The position numbers were made by a program, and so were the translations under genes. A stretch of 64,000 bases of DNA from DATAFF01 sp044870245 (GTDB lineage Bacteria; Pseudomonadota; Alphaproteobacteria; Rhizobiales; Aestuariivirgaceae): contig JBIOYR010000109.1 in NCBI GenBank assembly GCA_044870245.1, positions 1-64,000 on the forward strand, given 5' to 3'. This document shows, piece after piece, positions 1 through 8,868 of the stretch. The first letter of the stretch is position 1. Each line of letters starts with the position of its first letter. Below the pieces are notes generated by a model, which did no database searches, had not been told where the DNA came from, and worked only from the letters and a program-made list of their open reading frames with translations.

Positions 1-24
1 AACATCAAAGGGAATCTGGGGCTT

Positions 25-56
25 TAGGCGGTAGGCAATAGGCAGTAGTCAGTAGG
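25..56. repeat. Heptad tandem repeat, copy 1 left arm
   Basis: Tandem 7-mers of the form TAGGCAG (variants TAGGCGG, TAGGCAA, TAGTCAG) run through these bases. The same array recurs at 12918-12948 and 15805-15827, where it faces an inverted copy. Here the partner arm is separated by another repeat (92-223) and appears only as a degenerate copy at 277-312. Seen directly; function unknown. Confidence 0.75.
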
Positions 57-91
57 ATCCGGATCCTTCAGTTCGCATGCATGAGCGCCGC

Positions 92-223
92 CCCCTTACT
101 CCCTTCTCCCCCGCGCAGCGGTGGGAGAAGGTGCCCCGGAGGGGCGGATGAGGGGCTCCCCAAAAAGCCCCTCACCCGGTGCTTCGCACCACCCTCTCCC
201 ACGCTGGCGCGGGGAGAGGGGAG
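92..223. repeat. Palindromic intergenic repeat, rhizobial type
   Basis: A G+C-rich compound palindrome with at least three nested hairpins: a stem around 98-132, one around 149-173 (GAGGGGCTCC facing GCCCCTC), and an outer pair joining CTCCC/TTCTCCC on the left with GGGGAGAGGGG on the right. The pattern of CCTCTCCC...GGGGAGAGG blocks is familiar from intergenic repeats of Bradyrhizobium-like genomes (recalled, not searched). It sits between the two arms of the heptad repeat, as if inserted into it. No protein is supported. Confidence 0.6.
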
Positions 224-276
224 TCATAAAAATGGCCGCTCGGAAAGGAACGGCGGCTATTGAGTCTTGACCCTGC

Positions 277-312
277 GCAGTAGGACTCGTCACTGCCTGA
301 CGCCAGCTGTCT
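277..312. repeat. Degenerate right arm of heptad repeat, copy 1
   Basis: The sequence CACTGCC, then degenerate heptads, then CTGTCTAA resembles the right arms of the two better copies (12963-12986 and 15838-15867), which read CACTGCC-TATTGCC-like. As in those copies, its end supplies the TAG stop codon of a minus-strand gene, here chrR. The match is imperfect, so this is an inference from alignment by eye. Confidence 0.4.
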
Positions 313-982
313 AAATCCTGACGAAGGGCTGGATCATCCGCATGATGAGCGAGGTGAAACGCGCCGGCGCCTGGGTGGCGACGAGGCAGATGCAATTGTC
401 GTGCTTGTCGACGATCGGGCGGTGCACGACGTTCTCGTGAAGTGCTGCGATATCGCCGATGGCGAAACGGCCAAAGCGATCGCTGTAGGAGCCGCGCAGG
501 ATCAGCGTGAGCTCCTCGCCGCCATGACCATGCTGGGGTACGGCCCGGCCCGGGCCGATGCGCATGAGGAACAGCCGGCCCTTGCCACCCTTCAGCAATG
601 CGAGTTCGTGCAGCGACAGGCCGGGGACGGCCCACCGCCAGCGGAGATCGCTCAGCGACATGCCGCCAAGCTTGTTTGCAACCGGCAGCGGCAGCCCGAT
701 ATTCGCGGCGTGCTGCGGCTCCTCATCCGGGGGAGCGCCCTGCTCGGGCGCCCGGCCGTCACCAGAGGAGACAGCGCTGTCGTTCCTGGTCAGCTTGTTG
801 AGCAAATACCCCCCGACCCTCTCGGCCTCCTTCAAGGCGTCGCGGCATTTGGCGCACCACCAGACATGGGAAGCGGCGACAACACCGAGCGCCTCGTCCA
901 ATGTTCCCGAAGCCAGCGCAATAATGGTTGTCGCATCGAGGTGGTGAGTGATCCTCAAAACCGGAGGTCTCCGTGCTCCCAT
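311..982 (-). CDS. chrR: ChrR-type zinc-binding anti-sigma factor with cupin domain
   Basis: About 223 residues. The N-terminal part has the zinc-binding anti-sigma pattern of ChrR: an early HH, then HVWWCAKC (H-x3-C-x2-C). The C-terminal half is a cupin with HGHGGEE and a later His (ENVVHRP), matching the metal ligands of the ChrR cupin-like domain. In Rhodobacter, ChrR holds the ECF factor RpoE until singlet oxygen releases it. Oddly, no ECF sigma gene lies next to it: upstream on the same strand is a DNA ligase. The start is uncertain; ATG at 982 gives the usual N-terminus, a TTG at 958 is possible, and the frame stays open to 1033. The TAG stop lies in the end of a heptad repeat. Confidence 0.8.
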   Translation of the reverse strand: MGARRPPVLRITHHLDATTIIALASGTLDEALGVVAASHVWWCAKCRDALKEAERVGGYLLNKLTRNDSAVSSGDGRAPEQGAPPDEEPQHAANIGLPLPVANKLGGMSLSDLRWRWAVPGLSLHELALLKGGKGRLFLMRIGPGRAVPQHGHGGEELTLILRGSYSDRFGRFAIGDIAALHENVVHRPIVDKHDNCICLVATQAPARFTSLIMRMIQPFVRI

Positions 983-1061
983 GAAGCAGGCGAGGGGGAT
1001 CTCGAGAAGAGATAAGCACCGCAAGGCGCCCACGGCAAGGCGGCGACCGGTGACAGTTGCG

Positions 1062-2642
1062 TCAAATCATGCGGAGCAGGGTGTCCAGACGGTCGGCCTC
1101 GGCGGCCGGCTTGTCCCAGCGGATGCGGTGGATCCGCGGAAAACGCATGGCAACCCCGGACTTGTGGCGGGTCGAGGCCTGGACCGCGTCAAAGGCCACC
1201 TCCAGCACCAGGGAGGGGCGGACGGCGCGGACCGGACCAAAGCGCTCGATGGTGTTGTGGCGGACGAAGCGGTCGAGCTTCAGCAACTCCTCGTCGGTGA
1301 AACCGGAATAGGCCTTGCCTACCGGCACGAGCTCGTCCTCGCCATTGTCGCTTTGCCGCCAGGCACCGAAGGTGTAGTCGGAATAGTAGGATGAGCGCTT
1401 TCCCGATCCTCGCTGGGCGTACATGAGGACGCAATCGAGGGTCAGGGGCGCGCGCTTCCATTTGTACCAGAGGCCGCGGGGGCGGCCCGAGACATAGGGG
1501 CTCTGCCAGCGCTTCAGCATCAAACCTTCGATGCCGGCCTCGCGGCTGCCGCTCCACATCGCATGAAGCTCCTCGAAGCTCAGAAAGGGAACGAGCGGCG
1601 ACAGGTCGGCGCGCGGAAGATGGTGACGCGGAATGAACTTCTCGAGGCGGCCGCGGCGCTCGCGGAAGGGCAGGTGACGAAGATCCTCGTCAACCTCGAA
1701 GAGGAGATCGTAGAGCCGGATATGGGCGGGATGCTCGGCGACGAGCTTCGCCGACACCGTCTTGCGATTGAGCCGTTGCTGCAGGTCGTTGAAGGGCTGG
1801 ACGACACCATCGCGCAAGACCAGCAGCTCGCCATCGGCGACGCCGCGAAACGAGGCGAAGGCGGCGACGATGTCGGGAAAGGCCGAGGAGATGTCATCGC
1901 CCGAGCGCGAGAACAGCCGGGTCTCGAAACCGTTGGCGCTGAGCTGAACGCGAATACCGTCCCATTTCCACTCGGCGGCAAAGTCTTGCGGATCGAGCTC
2001 GCTCAATTCGCGGTCCTCGATCGGGTGCGACAACATCAGTGGACGGAACATTGCAGCGGTGCTGGCCTCGGGTCGCGGCTCCTTGCCGTCGAGCCAGCGG
2101 AACAAGGCTTCATAGGGCGGGGTGGCGCCATGCCACACCTCCTCGATCTCGGCAACATCGACATTGCCATAGGCGGAAAGGGCGGTCTTGGCGAGGCGCG
2201 CCGAGACGCCGACGCGCAGCGCCCCGGTCATTAGCTTGAGAAGGGCGAAGCGCCCCTTGGAGTCGAGGCCGTCGAGCCAGCCGCGGATCAATGCCGGTGC
2301 GTCCTTGGCGCTGGTCGCCATCAATGCCTCGGCAATCTCGGCGACGCCCGGCGGCTTCAAGCCGCCGCGGTTGTCGGGCCAGAGCAGCGCGACGGTCTCG
2401 GCGCTGTCGCCGACATAGTCGCGCGACAGGCGGTGCAGCACCGGATCGACGAAGGGCTCGACCAGCTCGCCAAGGATCCTGCGGTAGGGCAGGCGCAGCG
2501 GCAGGCCGTCGGTGAGCACTGCCAGGGCATAGCCGCGATCGGGATCGGGGGTCATGCGGAAATAATCCGCGATCAGCCGCAATTTGGCATTGCGCGACCC
2601 GGAATAGACGAGGCGGTCGATGAGCTCGGCGAAGCGCTCCAC
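1062..2642 (-). CDS. ATP-dependent DNA ligase (cisplatin damage response type)
   Basis: 526 residues. A helical N-terminal domain of about 200 residues precedes the nucleotidyltransferase domain, whose adenylated lysine motif reads EWKWDGIR with Lys226. The RFPRIHRIRWDK segment near the end is typical of the OB-fold region of the bacterial ligase B/cisplatin damage response family. It seals nicks using ATP and is not the essential NAD-dependent LigA. The start is GTG, 3 bases after the stop of the exonuclease gene upstream, so the two are co-transcribed. The family often travels with an Lhr-type helicase and the endonuclease PdeM; neither is present here. Confidence 0.9.
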   Translation of the reverse strand: MERFAELIDRLVYSGSRNAKLRLIADYFRMTPDPDRGYALAVLTDGLPLRLPYRRILGELVEPFVDPVLHRLSRDYVGDSAETVALLWPDNRGGLKPPGVAEIAEALMATSAKDAPALIRGWLDGLDSKGRFALLKLMTGALRVGVSARLAKTALSAYGNVDVAEIEEVWHGATPPYEALFRWLDGKEPRPEASTAAMFRPLMLSHPIEDRELSELDPQDFAAEWKWDGIRVQLSANGFETRLFSRSGDDISSAFPDIVAAFASFRGVADGELLVLRDGVVQPFNDLQQRLNRKTVSAKLVAEHPAHIRLYDLLFEVDEDLRHLPFRERRGRLEKFIPRHHLPRADLSPLVPFLSFEELHAMWSGSREAGIEGLMLKRWQSPYVSGRPRGLWYKWKRAPLTLDCVLMYAQRGSGKRSSYYSDYTFGAWRQSDNGEDELVPVGKAYSGFTDEELLKLDRFVRHNTIERFGPVRAVRPSLVLEVAFDAVQASTRHKSGVAMRFPRIHRIRWDKPAAEADRLDTLLRMI

Positions 2643-2645
2643 CGG

Positions 2646-3650
2646 TCAGTCTCCCTCGTCCTCGAAGCCGACGAGCGACAGCGCCCTCGCGGTGAGGCCT
2701 TGCATGGTGAGCGCATGCACCAGCGCGTCCTCGCGGCCATGGGTGACCCACACTTCCGAGGCGCCGGTCTCGGCGATGGTGCCGATGAGCTCCGGCCAGT
2801 CGGCATGATCGGAGACGACGAGCGGCAGCTCGATGCCGCGCTGGCGTGCTCGCGCCCGCACCCGCATCCAGCCGGAGGCGAAGGCCGTCAGCGGATCGCT
2901 CAATCGGCGCGACCAGCGCCCGGCAAGCTCGGAGGGCGGGCACATGACGAGAGCGCCCCTGAGCTCGTCCTTGGACTTCCCGGCGATCGACGAGAGCGGA
3001 CCGAGATCGATCCCCTGCCGTCGATAAAAGGCACAGAGCTGCTCGAGGGCGCCATGCAGGTAGATCGGCGCATCGAAGCCCGCCTGGCGCAGGACGACGA
3101 TCATGCGCTGACACTTGCCGAGGCCGTAGGCGCCAAGGAGGTGGGAGCGGTCGGGGTTGGCGGCGATCGAGGCGATGAGCCGCTCGGCCTCGCGGGCGGC
3201 GTTCTCGTGGCGGAAGACCGGAAGGCCGAAGGTCGCCTCGGTGATGAAGAGATCGCAGCGCCTGAGCTCGAAGGGTCGACAGGTCGGATCGGCGGCCCGC
3301 TTGTAGTCGCCGGAGATGACGGCGCAGGCGCCCCGCCAGGTCAACTGGACCTGGGCGGAGCCGAGAATGTGACCGGCGGGGTGAAGGCTGAGAGAGACCC
3401 CGCCGATCTGGCGCTCCTCGCCATAGGGCAGGGGATCGAGGCTCGAGCCCGCCGCCTCGCCATAGCGGACGCGCATGATGCCCAGCGTCTCGGGCGTGGC
3501 GAGAACGGCAGCATTGTTGGGCCGGGCATGGTCGCCATGGCCGTGGGTGACGACGGCGCGGGCGACGGGGCGGATCGGATCGATGAAGAAATCGCCGGGG
3601 GCGCAATAGAGTCCTTCGGGACGGGGGAACAGCCAGGACGAGGGATGCAT
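2646..3650 (-). CDS. Ligase-associated DNA exonuclease, metallo-beta-lactamase fold
   Basis: 334 residues. The metal-binding signature THGHGDHA lies near residue 38, followed by the other MBL histidines and a beta-CASP-like arrangement (PAGHILGSAQV, SGDYK). This matches the ligase-associated exonuclease family related to Exo2/SNM1-type nucleases, which probably trims DNA ends before ligation. It immediately precedes the ligase (3-base gap) and its ATG overlaps the stop of the hydrolase gene upstream (TGATG on the minus strand). The repair role is known for the family; substrate specificity cannot be read from sequence. Confidence 0.88.
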   Translation of the reverse strand: MHPSSWLFPRPEGLYCAPGDFFIDPIRPVARAVVTHGHGDHARPNNAAVLATPETLGIMRVRYGEAAGSSLDPLPYGEERQIGGVSLSLHPAGHILGSAQVQLTWRGACAVISGDYKRAADPTCRPFELRRCDLFITEATFGLPVFRHENAAREAERLIASIAANPDRSHLLGAYGLGKCQRMIVVLRQAGFDAPIYLHGALEQLCAFYRRQGIDLGPLSSIAGKSKDELRGALVMCPPSELAGRWSRRLSDPLTAFASGWMRVRARARQRGIELPLVVSDHADWPELIGTIAETGASEVWVTHGREDALVHALTMQGLTARALSLVGFEDEGD

Positions 3651-5677
3651 CAGTTCAGATCCCGGGGGATCTCCTCGTCGAAATCGCGCGCGAAGACCAG
3701 CCTCTCCCCTTCATAGGCCTCGATCCGCGCCTTGAGGCGGAAATGAGTTTGCGTCGCCGTCATCTCGGAGGTGGTCTCGGTGCGCACCCGCCAGCCGGCC
3801 CAGGGGCCATCGTCGCGCGCCAGCTCCTCGGTCCAATGGGTGGTCATGCGGGCCGACAGCGGGTCTCCGGGGGTGATCTCGTGGGTCTCCCTGCCGATGC
3901 TGCCGGCGATCATCCCATGCTCGCCATTCCGGTAGCAGCCGAAATCGTCGACGATGTCGAGCCTGACGCCACCGGTGTCCGGATCGCTCGCGACTTCGCG
4001 GCGGTTCCCGGGCTCGCGGATCGTCTCGCGCGCGAGCGGCGCTGCGGCGACCGGCTCAGGCAGGCGCGTTTCGCGCTCGTTCCCGGCGGGGCGGCGAAGC
4101 GGCAGGACGAGGCGGCTGCCCGGCGTGAACACGGTAACCGCGGCGGCCTCCGGCGCCGGCCACATCATGGGCCAATAGGAGGTCGAGAGCGCGAGCCTGA
4201 CCTTATGTCCCTTGGGCACCCGCCAGGCAATGTCGTCGAGCTTCAGCGTGATGCGATAGCGCCGGCCCGGTTCGAGCGGGGACGGGAATTCGTGGCTGTC
4301 GCGATGGCAGAGATTCTTGATGGTGTAGGTGATGCGGCTCACCGAGCCGTCCGGCCTAAAGTCGTTGAGGCGGGCAGCGAGAAAGGCGACCGGGCGGTCG
4401 GAGGCGCATTCAAGCTCGATCTCGGGGGCGCCGATGATCTCGACCGGCTCGGACAGCACGCCGGTGTCAAAGGTGAGCGAGCCCCGGTCGTCCTCAGCCT
4501 GATCGCCGGGAAATTCCGGGCCGAGCCAAATGATGCAGAACTCGCCGCCGTCGAGGCCGGTGGTCTCAGGCGAGCTCACGACGAGACTGCGCGGCGGCGC
4601 CTGGGTCGTGCGCAGCCCTTCCGCCGTCAGGTGAAGCACGTGGCGCTCGATACCCTGGCCCGGCCAGAAGCTGTCGGCGCGCCAATGCCCCGGCCAGGTC
4701 ATCGGGAGATTGTCCGGCTTGATCGAGTCGAGCACGTAGTAGCGCACCGCCGGATCGCGGAGCACGCCGGTGGGCTCACCCTTCAGCCAGAAATCCCACC
4801 AGCGCAGCGCCTCCTGAAGGAAACCGATCTGCGGTCCCGGAATGGCGAAATGCGGATAGGCATGCGCCCAGGGGCCGATGATCGCCTTGACCGGGCTGCG
4901 CAGGCCGGCGAGCAGCCGCGGCACGGCGTTGGAATAGGCATCATTCCATCCGCCAATGGCGAGGACCGCGGCCTCGATGGCGGCGAAATCCTCGGCCACC
5001 GAGCCGTGCTTCCAATAGGCGTCGCGACGCGGATGGCGCAGCCAGTCGACAGCGAGGAAAGGCTCGGCCTCGAGGCGCTCGAGCCACATGGCGCGCCAGC
5101 GCTCGCCAACCAGCACCGGATCAGGTGGGCGCGAGGAATAAGCAAGCATGGTGCCGCCCCAGCCAAGATTCTCGTTGATGACGCAACCACCTTTGAAGTG
5201 GATGTCGTCGCTGTAGCGGTCGTCGGTCGAGCAGAGGGTGATGATGGCCTTGAGCGCGGGCGGCCGTCGGGCGGCGACCTGCAGCCCGTTGAAGCCGCCC
5301 CAGGAGAGCCCCATCATGCCGACGCTGCCGGTGCACCAGGGCTGGGCGGCGGCCCAGGCGATGACTGCCAGTGCATCCTCCTGCTCCTGAGGCGCGTATT
5401 CGTCTAGCATGACGCCATCCGACTCGCCATTGCCGCGCATGTCGACGCGCAGGCAGGCGTAGCCATGGCCGGCGAAATAGGGATGGGTCAGGGCATCGCG
5501 GACCACCGTTCCGTCGCGCTTGCGGTAAGGAATGTATTCAAGGATTGCCGGCACCTTGCGGGTCAACGCGTCCTCGGGCAGCCAGATCCGGGCGGCGAGG
5601 CGGGTGCCATCGGCAAGCTCGATCCACTGGTTCTCGATCTCGCGGACGGCGCGGGGGAACTGGTCGACGGTCTTCAC
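3650..5677 (-). CDS. CocE/NonD family hydrolase (S15 peptidase-like)
   Basis: About 675 residues from GTG at 5677, which has GGAG 8 bases upstream and yields the family-typical start KTVDQFPRAVREIEN. An ATG at 5722 in the same frame would overlap the next gene by 20 bases. The alpha/beta-hydrolase core carries the nucleophile motif MGLSWGG, and a C-terminal jelly-roll domain begins near LTFDTGVLSEPVEI. Relatives are X-Pro dipeptidyl-peptidases, cocaine esterase and glutaryl-7-ACA acylases, so it hydrolyses an ester or amide of unknown identity. No signal peptide is visible. It lies in a same-strand run with an esterase upstream and the repair pair downstream. Confidence 0.88.
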   Translation of the reverse strand: MKTVDQFPRAVREIENQWIELADGTRLAARIWLPEDALTRKVPAILEYIPYRKRDGTVVRDALTHPYFAGHGYACLRVDMRGNGESDGVMLDEYAPQEQEDALAVIAWAAAQPWCTGSVGMMGLSWGGFNGLQVAARRPPALKAIITLCSTDDRYSDDIHFKGGCVINENLGWGGTMLAYSSRPPDPVLVGERWRAMWLERLEAEPFLAVDWLRHPRRDAYWKHGSVAEDFAAIEAAVLAIGGWNDAYSNAVPRLLAGLRSPVKAIIGPWAHAYPHFAIPGPQIGFLQEALRWWDFWLKGEPTGVLRDPAVRYYVLDSIKPDNLPMTWPGHWRADSFWPGQGIERHVLHLTAEGLRTTQAPPRSLVVSSPETTGLDGGEFCIIWLGPEFPGDQAEDDRGSLTFDTGVLSEPVEIIGAPEIELECASDRPVAFLAARLNDFRPDGSVSRITYTIKNLCHRDSHEFPSPLEPGRRYRITLKLDDIAWRVPKGHKVRLALSTSYWPMMWPAPEAAAVTVFTPGSRLVLPLRRPAGNERETRLPEPVAAAPLARETIREPGNRREVASDPDTGGVRLDIVDDFGCYRNGEHGMIAGSIGRETHEITPGDPLSARMTTHWTEELARDDGPWAGWRVRTETTSEMTATQTHFRLKARIEAYEGERLVFARDFDEEIPRDLN

Positions 5678-5702
5678 GGGCGGTTCTCCGACAGGCGGTG
5701 CA

Positions 5703-6680
5703 TCAGGGAAGGCGCCCGTCATGGGCGAGCGCCTTCACCGCCTGGGCGATGGCGCGGAAGCCCGCCATGGCCGGGCGGCTGTGGTGGCGGGCGCGCATAT
5801 AGCTGTGGGCGAGCGCCGGCTCGCGACGCAGGGCGGAGGGAACGCCGGCCTGCTGCAGGGCGCGGTGGTAGATGAGGCCATCGTCATGCAGGGGATCGTG
5901 GGCCGCCACGGTGATGAAGGCCGCCGGCAGGCCTGAGAAATCTCCGGCAAGCAGCGGGACGGCATAGGGGTCGCTGCGTTGCGGCGAGCCGACTGGCCCG
6001 AGGAAGGCCGTGAGGTAATATTCCATCTCGGCCCGGGTCAGGCAGGGACCCTGGCAGTTGCGTTCGTAGCTTGCCGTGTCGGTGTCGGTTCCCAGCACCG
6101 GGTAGATCAGGAGCTGACCGCGCAGCTGCGGCAGGCCCTTGTCGCGCAGCCACATGGCCAGGGCGGCAGTCATCTGGCCGCCAGCGCTGTCGCCGGCCGC
6201 AATGATCCGCGCCGGGTCGATGGCCCGGCTGGCACCGGCATGGCGCATGTAGGAGAGCACCGCCAGGCTGTCGCGGAGCTGGGCGGGATGCGGATTCTCC
6301 GGCGCAAGGCGATAGTCGATGGCGGCGATGGCAACCTCGGCGAGCATGGCGAGCTCGGCGCACATGTCGTCATGGGTCTCGATACTGCCCAGCACCCAGC
6401 CGCCGCCATGGCCGTAAATCACCCCGGGGAAGGGGCCAGCCCCTTCGGGCCGGAACAGGCGGACCGGCACCGCGACGTCGCCCGGGACGGTGAAATCCTC
6501 GACCACGACCCCTGAGGGTCGGGCGGCGCGGAACGAGGAACATACCTCGTCCCACAGGCGGCGCTGCTCGGACAGGGGCCAGTCGACGCTCTCCGGCGGG
6601 GTCTTGGCCGACAGGGTCTCGTAAAAGGCCAGCATCCCCTCGTCGATCGGCTCGTGCACGGTCAAATCATGGTCATTCAC
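5703..6680 (-). CDS. Alpha/beta hydrolase fold-3 esterase (HSL family)
   Basis: 325 residues from GTG at 6680, preceded by GGGAG at 8 bases. Open frame continues upstream to 7031, but that part lies under the divergent kinase gene and has no family features. Motifs of the hormone-sensitive-lipase group are clear: oxyanion-hole HGGGW, nucleophile GDSAGG, the acidic residue in AHDPLHDDG, and His in LAHSYMRA. It should be a cytoplasmic carboxylesterase for short acyl esters. It ends 25 bases before the preferred start of the CocE-type hydrolase and may be co-transcribed with it. Confidence 0.88.
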   Translation of the reverse strand: MNDHDLTVHEPIDEGMLAFYETLSAKTPPESVDWPLSEQRRLWDEVCSSFRAARPSGVVVEDFTVPGDVAVPVRLFRPEGAGPFPGVIYGHGGGWVLGSIETHDDMCAELAMLAEVAIAAIDYRLAPENPHPAQLRDSLAVLSYMRHAGASRAIDPARIIAAGDSAGGQMTAALAMWLRDKGLPQLRGQLLIYPVLGTDTDTASYERNCQGPCLTRAEMEYYLTAFLGPVGSPQRSDPYAVPLLAGDFSGLPAAFITVAAHDPLHDDGLIYHRALQQAGVPSALRREPALAHSYMRARHHSRPAMAGFRAIAQAVKALAHDGRLP

Positions 6681-6762
6681 GCCAATTGCTCCCTTGCTTC
6701 GGCGGCCTGGAAAAACCTTGCGGCGACGCGCTACTGTAATATGCAACGGGTATGGCCCACCA

Positions 6763-7932
6763 ATGCATCCTACAGAACGATTTGGCCTTATGATCTGGCC
6801 GTTTACCAGGGACAGCAGGGCTGCGCCGCGGCAGGCCCTGGCCGGCGAGCAGGCGGTGCAGAGCAGCAGCGCGGCCGATGCGCTCCTGGCGGTGGCGGCA
6901 ACCTTGCCGGACCCGTTCCTCGTCCTCGATTCAGAGGGGATCGTCATCCTGGCGAACCGCCATGCGCGCGAGGCGCTGGACACCGACCCGGCCGGCGAGC
7001 ACATCTCGGCGACGATCCGCGCGCCGGTCATCCTGGACGCGGTCGTTCAAGTGGTGGCGACCGGCGAGGCGGTGCGGACCGACTATGAGCGGCGCTCGCC
7101 GCTCGATCGCCGCTTCGAGGCATTCATCGCGCCGATCGCCCGTCCCGGCCAGGACGAGAGTCCGCGGGGGACGCCGGCGGTCCTCATCCTTCTGCGCGAT
7201 CTCACCCGCCAGCAGCAACTCGAGCGGATGCGGGTCGATTTCGTGGCGCATGCCAGTCATGAGCTGCGGACGCCGCTCGCCTCGCTGCTCGGCTTCATCG
7301 AGACCTTGCAGGGCCCGGCGCGCAATGACGACCGGGTGCGGGAGAAATTTCTCGGGCTGATGCAGGCGCAAGCCGAACGCATGCGCCGGCTGATCAATGA
7401 TCTTCTGTCGCTGTCGCGCATCGAGATGAATGCCCACGACCGTCCCTCGACGGTGGTCGATCTCGCGATCATCGCCAGGCAGGTCTGCGAGATGATGGCG
7501 GGGATTGCGCGCGAAAACGATGTGGCGATCGAAACATCATTGCCGCCGGAAATGCCGGTCCAGGGCGACCATGACGAGTTGGTGCAAGTCATTCAGAACC
7601 TGATCGAGAATGCCGTCAAATATGCCAGCTCCGGCAGGCGCATCGTGGTATCGGGCCTGGTGCGGCAAGGGGTGCTGAACGGCATCGAGCTTTCGGTCCG
7701 GGATTTCGGGCCCGGCATTGCGCCGGAGCACCTGCCGCGGCTCACCGAGCGGTTCTATCGCGTCAATGTTCAGGAGAGCCGGTCGCGGGGCGGGACGGGG
7801 CTCGGCCTGGCGATCATCAAGCACATTCTCAACCGACATCGCGGTCGGCTGACGATCTCCTCGGAGATCGGCGAGGGGAGCACCTTCACCGTCAAGCTGC
7901 CGACGCCGAAGACGCTGCCAAAGCCGCTCTAG
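6763..7932 (+). CDS. PhoR-like sensor histidine kinase, soluble
   Basis: About 389 residues from ATG 6763; ATG 6790 (MIWPFTRDS) is an equally plausible start and neither has a strong ribosome site. Layout: a PAS domain (about 45-150), a HisKA dimerisation domain with HASHELRTPL, then an ATPase domain with NLIENAVKYA (N box), FGPGIAP (G1) and GGTGLGLAI (G2). The domain pattern resembles the phosphate-sensing PhoR of alphaproteobacteria, but no membrane segment and no phoB or pst genes are here, so the signal is unassigned. Its stop overlaps that of gcrA tail to tail in the 4-base CTAG at 7929-7932. Confidence 0.85.
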   Translation: MHPTERFGLMIWPFTRDSRAAPRQALAGEQAVQSSSAADALLAVAATLPDPFLVLDSEGIVILANRHAREALDTDPAGEHISATIRAPVILDAVVQVVATGEAVRTDYERRSPLDRRFEAFIAPIARPGQDESPRGTPAVLILLRDLTRQQQLERMRVDFVAHASHELRTPLASLLGFIETLQGPARNDDRVREKFLGLMQAQAERMRRLINDLLSLSRIEMNAHDRPSTVVDLAIIARQVCEMMAGIARENDVAIETSLPPEMPVQGDHDELVQVIQNLIENAVKYASSGRRIVVSGLVRQGVLNGIELSVRDFGPGIAPEHLPRLTERFYRVNVQESRSRGGTGLGLAIIKHILNRHRGRLTISSEIGEGSTFTVKLPTPKTLPKPL

Positions 7933-8453
7933 CCTCGCGCCCTCGTGCGCCGGCGGTCCTGCAGCGGCTGATAGGCGATGCGGGCGTGGTACTCGCAATA
8001 GGGACCCTTCTCGCGGGGCGTGCTGCCGCAGAAGCAGAAGTTCTCGCTCGTCGGATCGCCGATCGGCCAACGGCAGGTGCGGTCCGTCAGGTGCATGATG
8101 CTGCAACGCTGCTCGCCGCTCGGCACCTCGACAAGCCGGATCGCCTCGGGCTCGGGCTCGGGCAGCGGTATCGGCTTGGGTTGCGGCCGGAATTGCGGCT
8201 TGAGGGCCGTCGCACCGCTCACCGTCAGGCCGCTCGAGCGGGCAGCGAGGTTCGGCTCGTAGATCTTGCGCGGCGTCTTGGGCTGCGGCGCCCGCACCTT
8301 GGCCACCCGCCCCGACAGACCGAGGCGATGGACCTTGCCGATCACCGCATTGCGAGTCACGCCCTGACCGATGCGGGCGGCAATCTGGCTGGCTGTCAGG
8401 CCCTCGGACCACATACGCTTCAGCTGCTCGACGCGATCGTCGGTCCAGGGCAT
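7929..8453 (-). CDS. gcrA: GcrA cell cycle regulator
   Basis: 174 residues. The N-terminus (MPWTDDRVEQLKRMW, then ASQIAARIGQGVTRNAVIG) is the GcrA helix-turn-helix, which in Caulobacter works with sigma-70 at promoters carrying methylated GANTC sites. The C-terminus keeps the conserved cysteine-rich segment (CRWPIGDP, FCFCG, PYCEYH) that contacts sigma. ATG 8453 fits Caulobacter GcrA; an in-frame GTG at 8492 has a better ribosome site (GAGGGA, 6 bases) and would add 13 residues. It is a single-gene unit facing the kinase gene and is expected to be essential or near-essential. Confidence 0.95.
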   Translation of the reverse strand: MPWTDDRVEQLKRMWSEGLTASQIAARIGQGVTRNAVIGKVHRLGLSGRVAKVRAPQPKTPRKIYEPNLAARSSGLTVSGATALKPQFRPQPKPIPLPEPEPEAIRLVEVPSGEQRCSIMHLTDRTCRWPIGDPTSENFCFCGSTPREKGPYCEYHARIAYQPLQDRRRTRARG

Positions 8454-8868
8454 CTTGTCGTTCGCCGTTGTGTTGATCGGTTCTTCGCTCACCCGGAATC
8501 CCTCTTCGTTCGCCGGAATCACTCCGGTCGCCAAACCGATACACATGACCGAGAACGCTACATCTCGTAGCCTACTTCAGGGAGGCTACAAGATAGCGGA
8601 AACACACCGCAACAATCGGAGGCGCTCAATACCGGCTTTTCCCCAGATCGCTGCTTTCAGCCAAAAGCTGTTGAAAGGTTAACGTGTCGCGGAATCGGCG
8701 GTCCATGCGGCGATCTGACTCATCCGCATCATTCCCCCCGGAAAATTCATTCTCGCCGGACCAAACTTGTCGAATTTGACGACCGGCGTCGATCGACATA
8801 TCCTGCAAATCTGATCGCCGCCGGACCGCCGGCGGCTTTTCGCTTTTGGCAATGGGGTCGCGAGCACC
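8454..8868. other. Intergenic region between gcrA and argD
   Basis: About 415 bases hold the divergent leaders of gcrA and argD. Short frames here lack family features and good ribosome sites. The stretch is locally richer in A+T (8620-8800) than its surroundings, as expected for promoters. I see no clear operator, riboswitch or terminator. Confidence 0.5.

Noticed and set aside
92..223. CRISPR array or rRNA-like structure
   Set aside because: The repeats are nested palindromes without regular spacers; no cas gene or array is visible anywhere in the window.
2110..3606. Long Arg/Pro-rich open frame opposite the repair genes (498 codons) and similar long frames at 2433-3716, 3743-5407, 15846-17411 and 33631-36507
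   Set aside because: They are antisense or off-frame to recognisable conserved genes, have no domains, and reflect high G+C at codon position 3.
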